From NCBI GenBank assembly GCA_025356185.1, contig JANXUN010000301.1, positions 1 through 12,084 of the forward strand: DNA of 12,084 nucleotides. Direction: 5' to 3'. The stretch comes from Gemmatimonadaceae bacterium (GTDB lineage: Bacteria; Gemmatimonadota; Gemmatimonadetes; Gemmatimonadales; Gemmatimonadaceae). The position numbers were made by a program, and so were the translations under genes. The notes beneath the pieces were generated by a model. The model was not told the DNA's origin. It was given only the letters and a program-made list of their open reading frames with translations, and did not search any database. Of the stretch, positions 1 to 7,258 are shown one piece after another; position 1 is the first letter of the stretch; the number at the start of each line of letters is the position of its first letter.

Positions 1-319
1 CGAGCAACTCCTGACGTACGTCGTCTTCACGGGCTGGATTTTCTATGCGTTAGGCGCGCTCAGCGTATTCGTGTACCGGAGCCGTGAGCCGCATGCTATA
101 CGGCCGTTTCGCGTACCGGGCTATCCGGTGACGCCGGCCCTATTCGTCATTGCTGCGGCGGCACTCGTGATCAACACCATCGTCACCCAACCCGCACGGG
201 CGGCCGCAGGAATCGCGATGGTATTTATCGGTGTGCCGGCGTACCTCGCATGGAAAAGCCGCAGCCAGGCGCCCACACTGCCAACGGCGGCCAGGAACGA
301 AGATCGGGACGGACGATGA
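1..319 (+). CDS. APC-family amino-acid permease, C-terminal end (5' partial)
   Basis: This is the last 105 residues of an inner-membrane transporter; the reading frame is open from base 2 and stops at TGA 317-319. Three hydrophobic stretches are visible: one around YVVFTGWIFYALGALSVFVY, one around ALFVIAAAALVINTIV and one around GIAMVFIGVPAYLAW. They are separated by a basic loop containing RPFRVPGYPVTP. That loop followed by two hydrophobic helices and a short charged tail is characteristic of the end of amino acid/polyamine/organocation (APC) permeases, which import amino acids by proton symport or exchange. The tail (KSRSQAPTLPTAARNEDRDGR) is hydrophilic and presumably cytoplasmic. The substrate cannot be read from this fragment. 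The next gene begins 116 bp downstream with no obvious terminator between, so co-transcription is possible. Family confidence is high; specificity is unknown. Confidence 0.85.
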   Translation, partial: EQLLTYVVFTGWIFYALGALSVFVYRSREPHAIRPFRVPGYPVTPALFVIAAAALVINTIVTQPARAAAGIAMVFIGVPAYLAWKSRSQAPTLPTAARNEDRDGR

Positions 320-435
320 TCGCCCCGACCCGTACGGCGCCACCGAGTTTATGGATCCGAGAACCGCATCGCCGGTCGGAATCGGCAGACGTGTTTAAGA
401 CTTCAGGCATTTCTTTCATCAGGGAGCGGAGACTT

Positions 436-2364
436 ATGCTTCACCGGCTGCACCGTGGCAGTACGATGGCCCTTCTCGCCTGCTCGGCGCTGGCGTGCAG
501 AGGTGACAAGAGCACGGTCATTGCGAAAACGGGCGCCACATTGCAAACGGCAGCGGGAGATACGGCCGTCGTCAGCCCGCCGTTCGACCAGACCGAGGTG
601 CAAATCCCGATGCGCGACGGCGTGACGCTGCACACGAACATCTTTCTGCCCAAGGGGATCACGACAAATCTCCCCATCATCTTCTCGCGCACACCGTACG
701 GCATTCCCGTCGATGCGCGAGCTCTCGCGAATCCCTCGCTCGCCGACTTGGAGAAGGACGGCTACATCTTCGTCTTTCAGGACATTCGCGGCAAGTTCAA
801 GTCGGAAGGCACCTTCGAGATGCTCCGACCGATGCGCAACAAAAAGGATTCGAAGGCGATCGACGAAAGCACAGATGCGTATGACACCATCGAATGGTTG
901 ATCAAAAACGTTGCACACAACAACGGCCGCGTCGGAATGATGGGAACGTCGTACCCCGGTTGGTTGACGGTGATTGCGATGCTGGATCCGCATCCCGCGC
1001 TCAAGGCCGTGTCGCCACGTGCTTCGCCGGCCGACATGTTCATCGGCGACGACTTCCACCACAATGGCGCGTTCAGATTGCCGTATGGCTTTGAATACGC
1101 GACAATGATGGAGACCGACAAACAAGTCACCCAGTACCAGTTCAACAATCCGGATCTCTACGACTGGTATCTCAAAGTGGGTTCGTTGGCGCACCTGACA
1201 GACAGTCTGAAGGGAAAGATTCCCACCTGGACCAACTTCGCCGCTCACCCGAATTACGACGCTTTCTGGAAACAGCAAGCCGTGGCCCCGTATCTGGATC
1301 ATGTCACGGTGCCAAATTTGAACGTCGCCGGTTGGTGGGATCAGGAAGATTTTTACGGGCCGATCCGAATTTACGAGGCCCTTGAGCCGCACGACTCGAA
1401 GCACCTCAACTACCTGGTCGTCGGTCCGTGGAACCACGGTGGCTGGAGTGCAAAAACCGGCCAGCGTCTTGGCGCAATCGACTTCGGAAGCCCCGCATCG
1501 GCGTACTTCCGCTCGACAATCGAAGCGCCGTGGTTCGCCTACTGGCTCAAAGATCAGGGGAAGCTGAACCTCGCGGAAGCCACCACTTTCCAGTCGGGCG
1601 CAAACGAATGGACGTCGCACGACAGCTGGCCGCCGCGCAGCGGAGTAACGATCCGCCCGCTGTATCTGCAGCCTGGCCGCCGGCTGGCATTCTCGGTGCC
1701 GGAGCCTCCGGTGGACAGCGGGTTCGACGCTTATGTGTCCGATCCTGCTAGTCCTGTGCCGTATCGTAAGCGTCCGATTCTAGGCACGTACGGCAAGGGC
1801 TCAACGTGGAGTACGTGGCTGCTCGACGACCAGCGTTTCCTCGCGGATCGCGCTGATGTTCTGTCGTGGCAAACGCCACCTCTCACGGAGGACATGAACA
1901 TCGCTGGCGCCATCTCCGCGCACCTGTTTGCCTCCACTACGGGCAGCGATGCGGACTACATCGTGAAACTGATAGACGTCTATCCAGAAGGGACGGGGAC
2001 GGATTCCCTTCGCGGCTACCAGCTAATGGTGGCCAATGACGTGCTACGTGGCCGCTTCCGCAACGGCTTCGTGCACCCGCAGCCGATCACCCCGAACCAT
2101 ATCGATGAGTATACAATCGATCTGCATACGCAAAATTATCGATTTCTCACGGGCCACCGGATCATGGTCCAGATACAGAGTACCTGGTTCCCGCTAATCG
2201 ATCGCAACCCGCAGAAGTTCGTGCCGAACATTTTCGAGGCGAAGGATTCCGATTTTACTGCGGCCACGGAACGCATTTTCCGTTCGGCAAAGGCTGCATC
2301 CTATATCAGTCTGCCAGTGGAAACCGGGGCGGCAGCAGAAGCCGCACACCGTGCGATGCACTAA
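436..2364 (+). CDS. CocE/NonD family alpha/beta-hydrolase lipoprotein (X-Pro dipeptidyl-peptidase S15-like)
   Basis: A 642-residue serine hydrolase. ATG 436 is chosen because GGGAG (422-426) and GGAG (428-431) lie just upstream and it gives a lipoprotein signal: a short basic start, a hydrophobic core, then ALAC with Cys21. The frame stays open further upstream (ATG 316, GTG 250), but those starts bury the signal. The alpha/beta-hydrolase core covers about residues 50-345: oxyanion Tyr in RTPYG (Tyr88), nucleophile elbow GTSYPG (Ser172), acid in AGWWDQED (Asp302) and His in GPWNHGGW (His334). Residues from about 370 to the end fit the PepX_C jelly-roll domain. Family members include cocaine esterase, alpha-amino-acid ester hydrolases, glutaryl-7-ACA acylases and X-Pro dipeptidyl peptidases, so the substrate is an acyl, peptide or amino-acid ester bond, not resolved here. 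It is probably membrane-anchored, facing the periplasm or cell surface. It sits directly before the SusCD pair. Confidence 0.92.
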   Translation: MLHRLHRGSTMALLACSALACRGDKSTVIAKTGATLQTAAGDTAVVSPPFDQTEVQIPMRDGVTLHTNIFLPKGITTNLPIIFSRTPYGIPVDARALANPSLADLEKDGYIFVFQDIRGKFKSEGTFEMLRPMRNKKDSKAIDESTDAYDTIEWLIKNVAHNNGRVGMMGTSYPGWLTVIAMLDPHPALKAVSPRASPADMFIGDDFHHNGAFRLPYGFEYATMMETDKQVTQYQFNNPDLYDWYLKVGSLAHLTDSLKGKIPTWTNFAAHPNYDAFWKQQAVAPYLDHVTVPNLNVAGWWDQEDFYGPIRIYEALEPHDSKHLNYLVVGPWNHGGWSAKTGQRLGAIDFGSPASAYFRSTIEAPWFAYWLKDQGKLNLAEATTFQSGANEWTSHDSWPPRSGVTIRPLYLQPGRRLAFSVPEPPVDSGFDAYVSDPASPVPYRKRPILGTYGKGSTWSTWLLDDQRFLADRADVLSWQTPPLTEDMNIAGAISAHLFASTTGSDADYIVKLIDVYPEGTGTDSLRGYQLMVANDVLRGRFRNGFVHPQPITPNHIDEYTIDLHTQNYRFLTGHRIMVQIQSTWFPLIDRNPQKFVPNIFEAKDSDFTAATERIFRSAKAASYISLPVETGAAAEAAHRAMH

Positions 2365-2385
2365 TCACCTGCTTTCGCCAGAGCA

Positions 2386-2417
2386 GCGGGCAAACCAATT
2401 GGGACCGCCTTTTTTTT
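2386..2417 (+). terminator. weak candidate intrinsic terminator after the CocE-like gene
   Basis: Twenty-one bases after the stop, GCGG (2386-2389) can pair with CCGC (2405-2408) around a loop containing the palindrome CCAATTGG. A run of eight T follows at 2410-2417. The stem is only four base pairs, and an alternative pairing of ACCAA with TTGGT across the T run competes. The T run is conspicuous in GC-rich DNA, but the hairpin is poor, so termination would be partial at best. Confidence 0.35.
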
Positions 2418-2426
2418 GGTCTACCA

Positions 2427-2455
2427 TTGTGGGATGCCTAAACAGGTCCTACGTT
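2427..2455 (+). promoter_or_regulatory. candidate promoter for the SusC/SusD operon
   Basis: TTGTGG (2427-2432), a 17-bp spacer and TACGTT (2450-2455) resemble a sigma70-type -35/-10 pair: TTG is kept in the first box, and T, A and the final T in the second. The second box belongs to the string CTACGTTGGC, which recurs upstream of the protease gene at 7042-7051. It would give a leader of about 70 nt before ATG 2534. This is motif reading only. Confidence 0.35.
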
Positions 2456-2533
2456 GGCGTCCGGTGACCGACGACACCTTTCGCACACTGTTGGCGACGT
2501 GTCTCAGTTCGTAACTCTTCAAAGGAGTCAGGT

Positions 2534-5500
2534 ATGCGAAATAGGCTGCGTCAGGATATCGCGCGCAGAGGGCGAGTGCCGGTGATTGCCACGTGGGTTG
2601 TGGCCGCGATCGCACTCGTTTCTCAGCTCGGTGCAACGACAGTACACGCGCAAAGCGTGCAAACGGGTAGCATCATTGGCCAGGTGACGGAGGCCTCTTC
2701 CGGGAATGGCGTAATCGGCACCGCAGTCAATATCGCGGGCACGGCGCTTAGTGCGACTACCGACCAGGAAGGGCGTTTTCGAATCCTGGGTGTGCCCACA
2801 GGCACGCAAACAGTCGTGGTGCGGCGCATCGGCTACGTACAAGTCAGGCAGTCAGTCGTCGTTACGGCGGGTCAGCCGGTTACAGCGAACGTGGTGCTCC
2901 AGGCGTCGGTCACGGCGCTCGATCAGGTCGTCGTAACGGGAACCGCCGGAACCCAGCAGAGCCGGGAAATTGGGAACGTGGTCTCCACCATTTCCGCGCC
3001 CGATCAAATGTCCAAGTCGCAGGCACCAAATCTTACCAACCTGCTCGCGGCCCGCGTTCCGGGCGTAAGTGTCGCTAACACCACCGGACGCCTCGGGGGC
3101 GCCCAGAACATCCAGATCCGGGGCGTTTCCAGCCTCGGGCTGAGCAACGGCCCGTTGATCTACGTGGACGGGGTAAGGGTCGGCAGCGAGACTGGTGTCG
3201 GACCGTCCGGAGGCGTGTACAGTGGCCAGAACTCCTCCGTCGCCGGCCGGCTGAACGACATCAGTCCGGACGACATCGAAAGCGTCCAGATCATCAAGGG
3301 GCCGGCCGCCTCTACGATTTACGGTACGGAAGCGGCCAATGGCGTCGTCCAGATCATTACGAAGAAGGGCGCCAGCGGCAAGCCGCAGGTCAGCATGAAG
3401 ATTCAGGACGGTACGATCTCCTTCCGGGATGCAGCTGGACGCGTGCCAACAAATTATGCGAAAGACAGCACCGGAACAGTGGTGCCCTACAATGCCATCA
3501 AGGCGCTGGACGCACTTGGCACACCGGTGTTCACGACCGGCCAGGCGCGCAGCTACAATCTGGGCGTATCCGGCGGCGCTGGTTCGTTGAATTACTACTT
3601 GTCGGCCAGCTACGAGAACGATCTTGGTATCGAGTCCAACAATTCCGTGCGACAGTTCAGCACTCATGCCAATGTCAACGCCGTGCTGACGCCCAAATTG
3701 GACGTCTCGACCAGCTTCAACTATGTGAAGGGCACCAACCATCTCGGCGTCGACGTAGGAGTTTCGCCCATGCTTGGCCTGACCCTCGCGCAACCACTCG
3801 TGTTCACGAAGCCAGGTGCTTTTGGCTTCTACCCGAATGTGCCCCCGGCATACACGCAGACGCTCTGGGACAACAGCGACGCCATCAATCGGTTTACGGG
3901 TAGTGTTACGCTTAACCATCGGCCGACTGATTGGCTCACGGCACGGCTAATCACAGGCATCGACTATTCGAGCGAAGATGCTCGGGACCTGGAACGGTTT
4001 GCCCCCCCCGATCTCGCTCCTTTTGCCCTATCTGGTGCGAGCGGTCTCATCTACCAGAACCTCACGTCGCGCACGCTCGTTACGCTCGATTTTAGCGCAA
4101 CAGCGAGGAAGCAACTCTTTAAGTCCGTGACGGCAGCGACGTCAGTCGGCGGGCAGTTCTACCGGCGTGACGTAAATCAGAGCGGTCTTGGCGGAATGGG
4201 CTTCGCAGGACCCGGCATCACGTCTGTTTCCGCGACCGCGACCGCCCTTGCGTCGTCGCAGTCGGAATTGATCAACACGACGATAGGCGGCTATGTCCAA
4301 GAGGAACTCGGCTTCAACAACCGTCTGTTTCTCACAGGCGCCGTGCGCGTGGACAACAACAGCGCGTTCGGAAGTGATTTCAAGCTCATTACCTACCCTA
4401 AAGTGAGTGCGTCGTGGGTGATCAATGAGGAGCCATGGTTCAAGGCCTCCTCGCTCCTTAACACGCTCAAACTGCGCTCGGCCTTCGGCGAGTCCGGTCG
4501 AGCACCCGCCGCCTTCACTGCGCTGCGCACGTACGCGCCGGTGCAAGGGCCCGCCGGAAGCAATGCCTTCACCGCCGGATCGTTCGGCAATTCGAATCTG
4601 AAGCCCGAAATTGGGAAGGAGCTGGAAGTGGGCCTTGATGCCCAACTGCTTAATCGGTTGACGCTCAACTTCACTTACTTCAGCAAGCAAACCAAGGACG
4701 AGATCGTCGGTCAAGCCGTCGCCCCGTCGAGTGGTTTCTCCGGCGCACAGCTCCAGAACCTCGGTCAGGTCAACGATCATGGAGTGGAGCTGCAGGGAGA
4801 ACTGCAGGTACTTCGCGGCGATAAGCTCGCTTGGGATATTACCGGTAACATCGCGACCGTACAAAACAAGATCGTGAGTCTCGGCGGCGTACCGTCGCTC
4901 GTCACTGCTACCGGCCAACAAAACGTCGAGGGCTATCCGATTCTGGGGTGGTGGTCGCGGCGCATTGCGTCCGCCACGCAGGACCCCACCACGGGCAAGG
5001 TGACCAACGTGTTATGCGACGGAGGCGCGGGCAAGGACGCCGTGGCGTGCGGCACGGCACCATTCCAATATCTCGGATCCGCGTTGCCCACCTATACCGG
5101 ATCAATCGGAAACACCGTCACGCTCTTCGGCCATCTGCGCCTGTACGCACTGGTCGACTTTAAGGGTGGCAACAAGTTTCGAAATGCAAACGAGTCCCTT
5201 CGCTGCTCTGGTGCCCTAGGCATCGGGATCTGCGACATAAACTTTAACCCCCAGAATTACAACGCATTGCGGGTGGCCGCCACCAGCTCCGCAGTGGTGA
5301 ACTCGCAGAACGCCGGGGATCAGTATATCCAGGACGCTTCATTTGCGAAGCTTCGAGAAGTGTCGGCGACCTATACGTTGCCAGATCGTTTACTGCGGGG
5401 CTTTCATCGTGCGTCGATCACGCTGGCTGGCCGCGAGCTAGCTCTGTGGACCAAGTATCGCGGACCCGATCCGGAAGTCAGCACGTCCAACGGAAGCAGC

Positions 5501-5572
5501 GTCGGTGGGATAGATCAAGGACTGATTCCGCCGCTCAGCCGCCTGACCTTGACCCTCAACGTGACCTTCTGA
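2534..5572 (+). CDS. SusC/RagA family TonB-linked outer-membrane transporter
   Basis: A complete 1012-residue TonB-dependent transporter of usual SusC length. ATG 2534 has a strong ribosome site, AAAGGAG (2521-2527), six bases upstream. The order is: signal peptide (basic start RNRLRQDIARRGR, hydrophobic core to about residue 33, cleavage near VHAQ at residue 40); an N-terminal carboxypeptidase-regulatory-like beta-sandwich (about 46-125, with GRFRILGVPTG); a TonB-box-like segment DQVVVTG (130-136); a plug domain (about 145-278, with IQIRGVSS, PLIYVDGVRV, DIESVQIIKGPAASTIYG and GVVQIITKKG); then a 22-strand type barrel ending in the terminal Phe of LTLNVTF. It imports oligomers together with the SusD-like lipoprotein encoded 36 bp downstream, using energy from TonB-ExbBD (not encoded here). 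No glycan-specific context is visible, and the flanking genes are peptidase or amidase types, so RagA-like peptide uptake is a reasonable inference. A run of eight C lies in the coding sequence at 4002-4009. Confidence 0.95.
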   Translation: MRNRLRQDIARRGRVPVIATWVVAAIALVSQLGATTVHAQSVQTGSIIGQVTEASSGNGVIGTAVNIAGTALSATTDQEGRFRILGVPTGTQTVVVRRIGYVQVRQSVVVTAGQPVTANVVLQASVTALDQVVVTGTAGTQQSREIGNVVSTISAPDQMSKSQAPNLTNLLAARVPGVSVANTTGRLGGAQNIQIRGVSSLGLSNGPLIYVDGVRVGSETGVGPSGGVYSGQNSSVAGRLNDISPDDIESVQIIKGPAASTIYGTEAANGVVQIITKKGASGKPQVSMKIQDGTISFRDAAGRVPTNYAKDSTGTVVPYNAIKALDALGTPVFTTGQARSYNLGVSGGAGSLNYYLSASYENDLGIESNNSVRQFSTHANVNAVLTPKLDVSTSFNYVKGTNHLGVDVGVSPMLGLTLAQPLVFTKPGAFGFYPNVPPAYTQTLWDNSDAINRFTGSVTLNHRPTDWLTARLITGIDYSSEDARDLERFAPPDLAPFALSGASGLIYQNLTSRTLVTLDFSATARKQLFKSVTAATSVGGQFYRRDVNQSGLGGMGFAGPGITSVSATATALASSQSELINTTIGGYVQEELGFNNRLFLTGAVRVDNNSAFGSDFKLITYPKVSASWVINEEPWFKASSLLNTLKLRSAFGESGRAPAAFTALRTYAPVQGPAGSNAFTAGSFGNSNLKPEIGKELEVGLDAQLLNRLTLNFTYFSKQTKDEIVGQAVAPSSGFSGAQLQNLGQVNDHGVELQGELQVLRGDKLAWDITGNIATVQNKIVSLGGVPSLVTATGQQNVEGYPILGWWSRRIASATQDPTTGKVTNVLCDGGAGKDAVACGTAPFQYLGSALPTYTGSIGNTVTLFGHLRLYALVDFKGGNKFRNANESLRCSGALGIGICDINFNPQNYNALRVAATSSAVVNSQNAGDQYIQDASFAKLREVSATYTLPDRLLRGFHRASITLAGRELALWTKYRGPDPEVSTSNGSSVGGIDQGLIPPLSRLTLTLNVTF

Positions 5573-5608
5573 CCCATGCGAAACTCAGCTATGAGGACCA
5601 CCTCCTCC

Positions 5609-6913
5609 ATGAATCGTCATCACAAAGGTCTCGTTCGGCGAGCGATCATTGGTTGCAGCACCGCCTGTGCCGTGCTCGCAGTACTACTTGTCGCAGCCTG
5701 CACCGACATTACGAGCCTGCAGCAATCAAACCCGGGGCAATTAAGCTCCGCGACGGTGTTTGTACCGTCCAACGCCGATTTGATTGTCAACAGCTCGAAG
5801 GGCGACTTTGACTGCGCGTTTAACTCCTACATCGTGGCGAGCGGTGTGTTCGTGGATGAGCTGGCCAACGCGATCTCGAGCACTGCCAGCACTGACCTCG
5901 ATCGTAGAACCATTACGTCCGGCTCACCCTACGGCACCTCGGGCTGCGCGGCACAGCAATTAGCGGGTTCGTACACGCCGCTTGCCGTTGCACGCGCATC
6001 CAACGATACGGCCGTTGCTCATCTTCAGGGGTGGACCGACGCTCAGGTGCCCAACCGCAGCAAGCTGATCGGCGTGGCATCAGCCTACGCTGGTTACAGC
6101 CTCGTGCTTCTTGGCGAGGGAATGTGCTCCGCGGCAATCAACAGCGGCCCGGAACTCACGCCGGCGCAGCTTTTTGCCGAAGCCAAGACACGCTTCGACG
6201 CGGCGATTGCCGCTGCCACGCAGGCCAACGACACCAAGACACTGGGACTCGCCCGGCTGGGACGCGCGCGCACTCTACTCAATCTTGCTCAACCCGCCGC
6301 AGCGGCGGCAGATGCGGCGCTCGTTCCGGCCGGCTTCGAGGTCGATATCGATCACGATGCCGTGCAGCCACGGCGGCAGAATCTGGTGTTCGTCCACACT
6401 CAGTTGGGCAACTATTCGGCGGTTGACACATCGATTCAAAATCGCTTCGCCGCGTCACGCGATCCACGCATCGCCGTCACGTCAACCGGCAAGCTCGGTT
6501 CTGACAACAAGACCTCGCTCGTGTATCCAAACAAGGACGCGGCTGCGACTTCACTGCAGGCGATCGCCAAGTACTCGGAAGCTCAGCTCATCATTGCCGA
6601 GAATAACGTTGCGACCGGCAACCTTGCGGGTGCGGTCACAATCATCAACGCGCTGGAGACCGCTGCCGGCCAGCCGGCATTCAACCCAAGCCCGCTGAAT
6701 GCGACGACCGTCATGGCACAAATCGTCGAAGAGCGCAAACGCGAGCTCTTTCTCGAGGGCCACAGACTCGGTGACCTGCGGCGTTACAGCTTGCCGGTGT
6801 TGCCTGTCGCGGGTACGGCTTTCCCGACTGGAGGAACGTATTCTGCGCAGGCATGCTTCCCGCTCCCTGACGTGGAACGAATCAACAACCCCACCCTTGC
6901 CGGCAAGCCTTAG
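5609..6913 (+). CDS. RagB/SusD family nutrient-binding outer-membrane lipoprotein
   Basis: A 434-residue lipoprotein partner of the upstream SusC-like transporter; it caps the barrel and captures substrate on the cell surface. ATG 5609 is chosen because AGGA (5594-5597) lies upstream and a normal lipoprotein signal follows: basic NRHHKGLVRR, a hydrophobic stretch, then lipobox LVAAC with Cys31. ATG 5576 (4 bp after the susC stop) and ATG 5591 are in frame but have no visible ribosome site; they would add 11 or 6 residues. The body is rich in helices of the tetratricopeptide type (Ala-rich segments at about 188-240 and 318-355). The family signature EERKRELFLEGHRLGDLRRY is at about 374-393, and the protein ends with CFPLPDVERINNP. 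It is shorter than the 500-600 residues common in Bacteroides proteins. The ligand cannot be predicted. A strong terminator follows 30 bp after the stop. Confidence 0.9.
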   Translation: MNRHHKGLVRRAIIGCSTACAVLAVLLVAACTDITSLQQSNPGQLSSATVFVPSNADLIVNSSKGDFDCAFNSYIVASGVFVDELANAISSTASTDLDRRTITSGSPYGTSGCAAQQLAGSYTPLAVARASNDTAVAHLQGWTDAQVPNRSKLIGVASAYAGYSLVLLGEGMCSAAINSGPELTPAQLFAEAKTRFDAAIAAATQANDTKTLGLARLGRARTLLNLAQPAAAAADAALVPAGFEVDIDHDAVQPRRQNLVFVHTQLGNYSAVDTSIQNRFAASRDPRIAVTSTGKLGSDNKTSLVYPNKDAAATSLQAIAKYSEAQLIIAENNVATGNLAGAVTIINALETAAGQPAFNPSPLNATTVMAQIVEERKRELFLEGHRLGDLRRYSLPVLPVAGTAFPTGGTYSAQACFPLPDVERINNPTLAGKP

Positions 6914-6942
6914 CTCACCCGTATCGCACGAGGTAAGACTGG

Positions 6943-6975
6943 ACGGGCCGTCAGCGCGCTGACGGCCCGTTTTTT
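6943..6975 (+). terminator. strong intrinsic terminator closing the susCD operon
   Basis: ACGGGCCGTCAGC (6943-6955) is a perfect inverted match to GCTGACGGCCCGT (6958-6970). This gives a very GC-rich stem of up to 13 bp, realistically 12 bp with a CGCG loop, and six T at 6970-6975. It begins 30 bp after the SusD-like stop codon and separates that operon from the protease gene. Confidence 0.95.
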
Positions 6976-7258
6976 GTCGGATCGAATGTAGCTCGCAGCC
7001 GGGGGAGTGGTCCCCCTGCGCAGTTGCAGTGTTGGCCTGTGCTACGTTGGCAACCGGCAACCCATATCGAGCCTCCTGAGGCCGTGGCTGGACCGTTGAC
7101 TGCTATTCCGAATTACCGCGGTGAGTTCACGGCTGTATGAAGGTTGACAGTGAGCAGGCTGGCCGCATATTGAAGTGCGGCGCCGATGGCATACAGATAC
7201 GGTATACCATTTTTGTCGACGTTTGGCGCCGGACCGCCTCGAACCGGACGAAATTTAC
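6976..7258. other. non-coding region between the susCD terminator and the protease gene
   Basis: No credible gene was found in this stretch. From left to right it holds: a hairpin GGGGGA-GTGG-TCCCCC (7001-7016) without a T run; the string CTACGTTGGC (7042-7051), shared with the susC upstream region; a perfect 7-bp tandem repeat GGCAACC (7049-7055 and 7056-7062); a small inverted repeat GCCTC-CT-GAGGC (7071-7082); and a consensus-like promoter (7144-7171). The density of small symmetric elements suggests a regulated promoter region, but no known operator was recognised. Confidence 0.5.
7144..7171 (+). promoter_or_regulatory. candidate sigma70-type promoter for the tricorn-like protease gene
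   Basis: A perfect TTGACA (7144-7149) is followed after 16 bp by CATATT (7166-7171), a four-of-six match to TATAAT. Transcription would begin near 7178. That lies after the earliest in-frame start (GTG 7175), so it supports the later GTG 7259 as the true start, with a leader of about 80 nt. Confidence 0.5.

Noticed and set aside
250..435. N-terminal extension of the CocE-like hydrolase
   Set aside because: The frame is open, but the first part overlaps the permease end; starting at 436 gives a ribosome site and a lipoprotein signal, which the extension would bury.
403..1620. A 405-codon open frame on the - strand opposite the CocE-like gene
   Set aside because: It lies entirely antisense to a gene with full catalytic motifs, its translation is Arg/Val/His-rich with no recognisable domain, and such frames are common opposite GC-rich genes.
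2461..2505. Possible operator hairpin GACAC...GTGTC in the susC leader
   Set aside because: Only five pairs with a loop of more than 20 bases; this is expected by chance.
2852..3919. A 355-codon open frame on the - strand opposite the SusC-like gene
   Set aside because: It is the complement of conserved plug and barrel coding sequence; no domain, signal or ribosome site is evident.
4142..4921. A 259-codon open frame on the - strand inside the SusC-like gene
   Set aside because: A shadow frame with composition typical of reverse-complemented GC-rich coding DNA and no family resemblance.
6111..6698. A 195-codon + strand frame overlapping the SusD-like gene
   Set aside because: Its product is extremely Arg/Ser/Pro-rich, as expected of an out-of-frame reading of the Ala-rich SusD helices.
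7096..7124. A second TTGACT -35-like box upstream of the protease
   Set aside because: No acceptable -10 box occurs 16-18 bp downstream, while TTGACA at 7144 has one.
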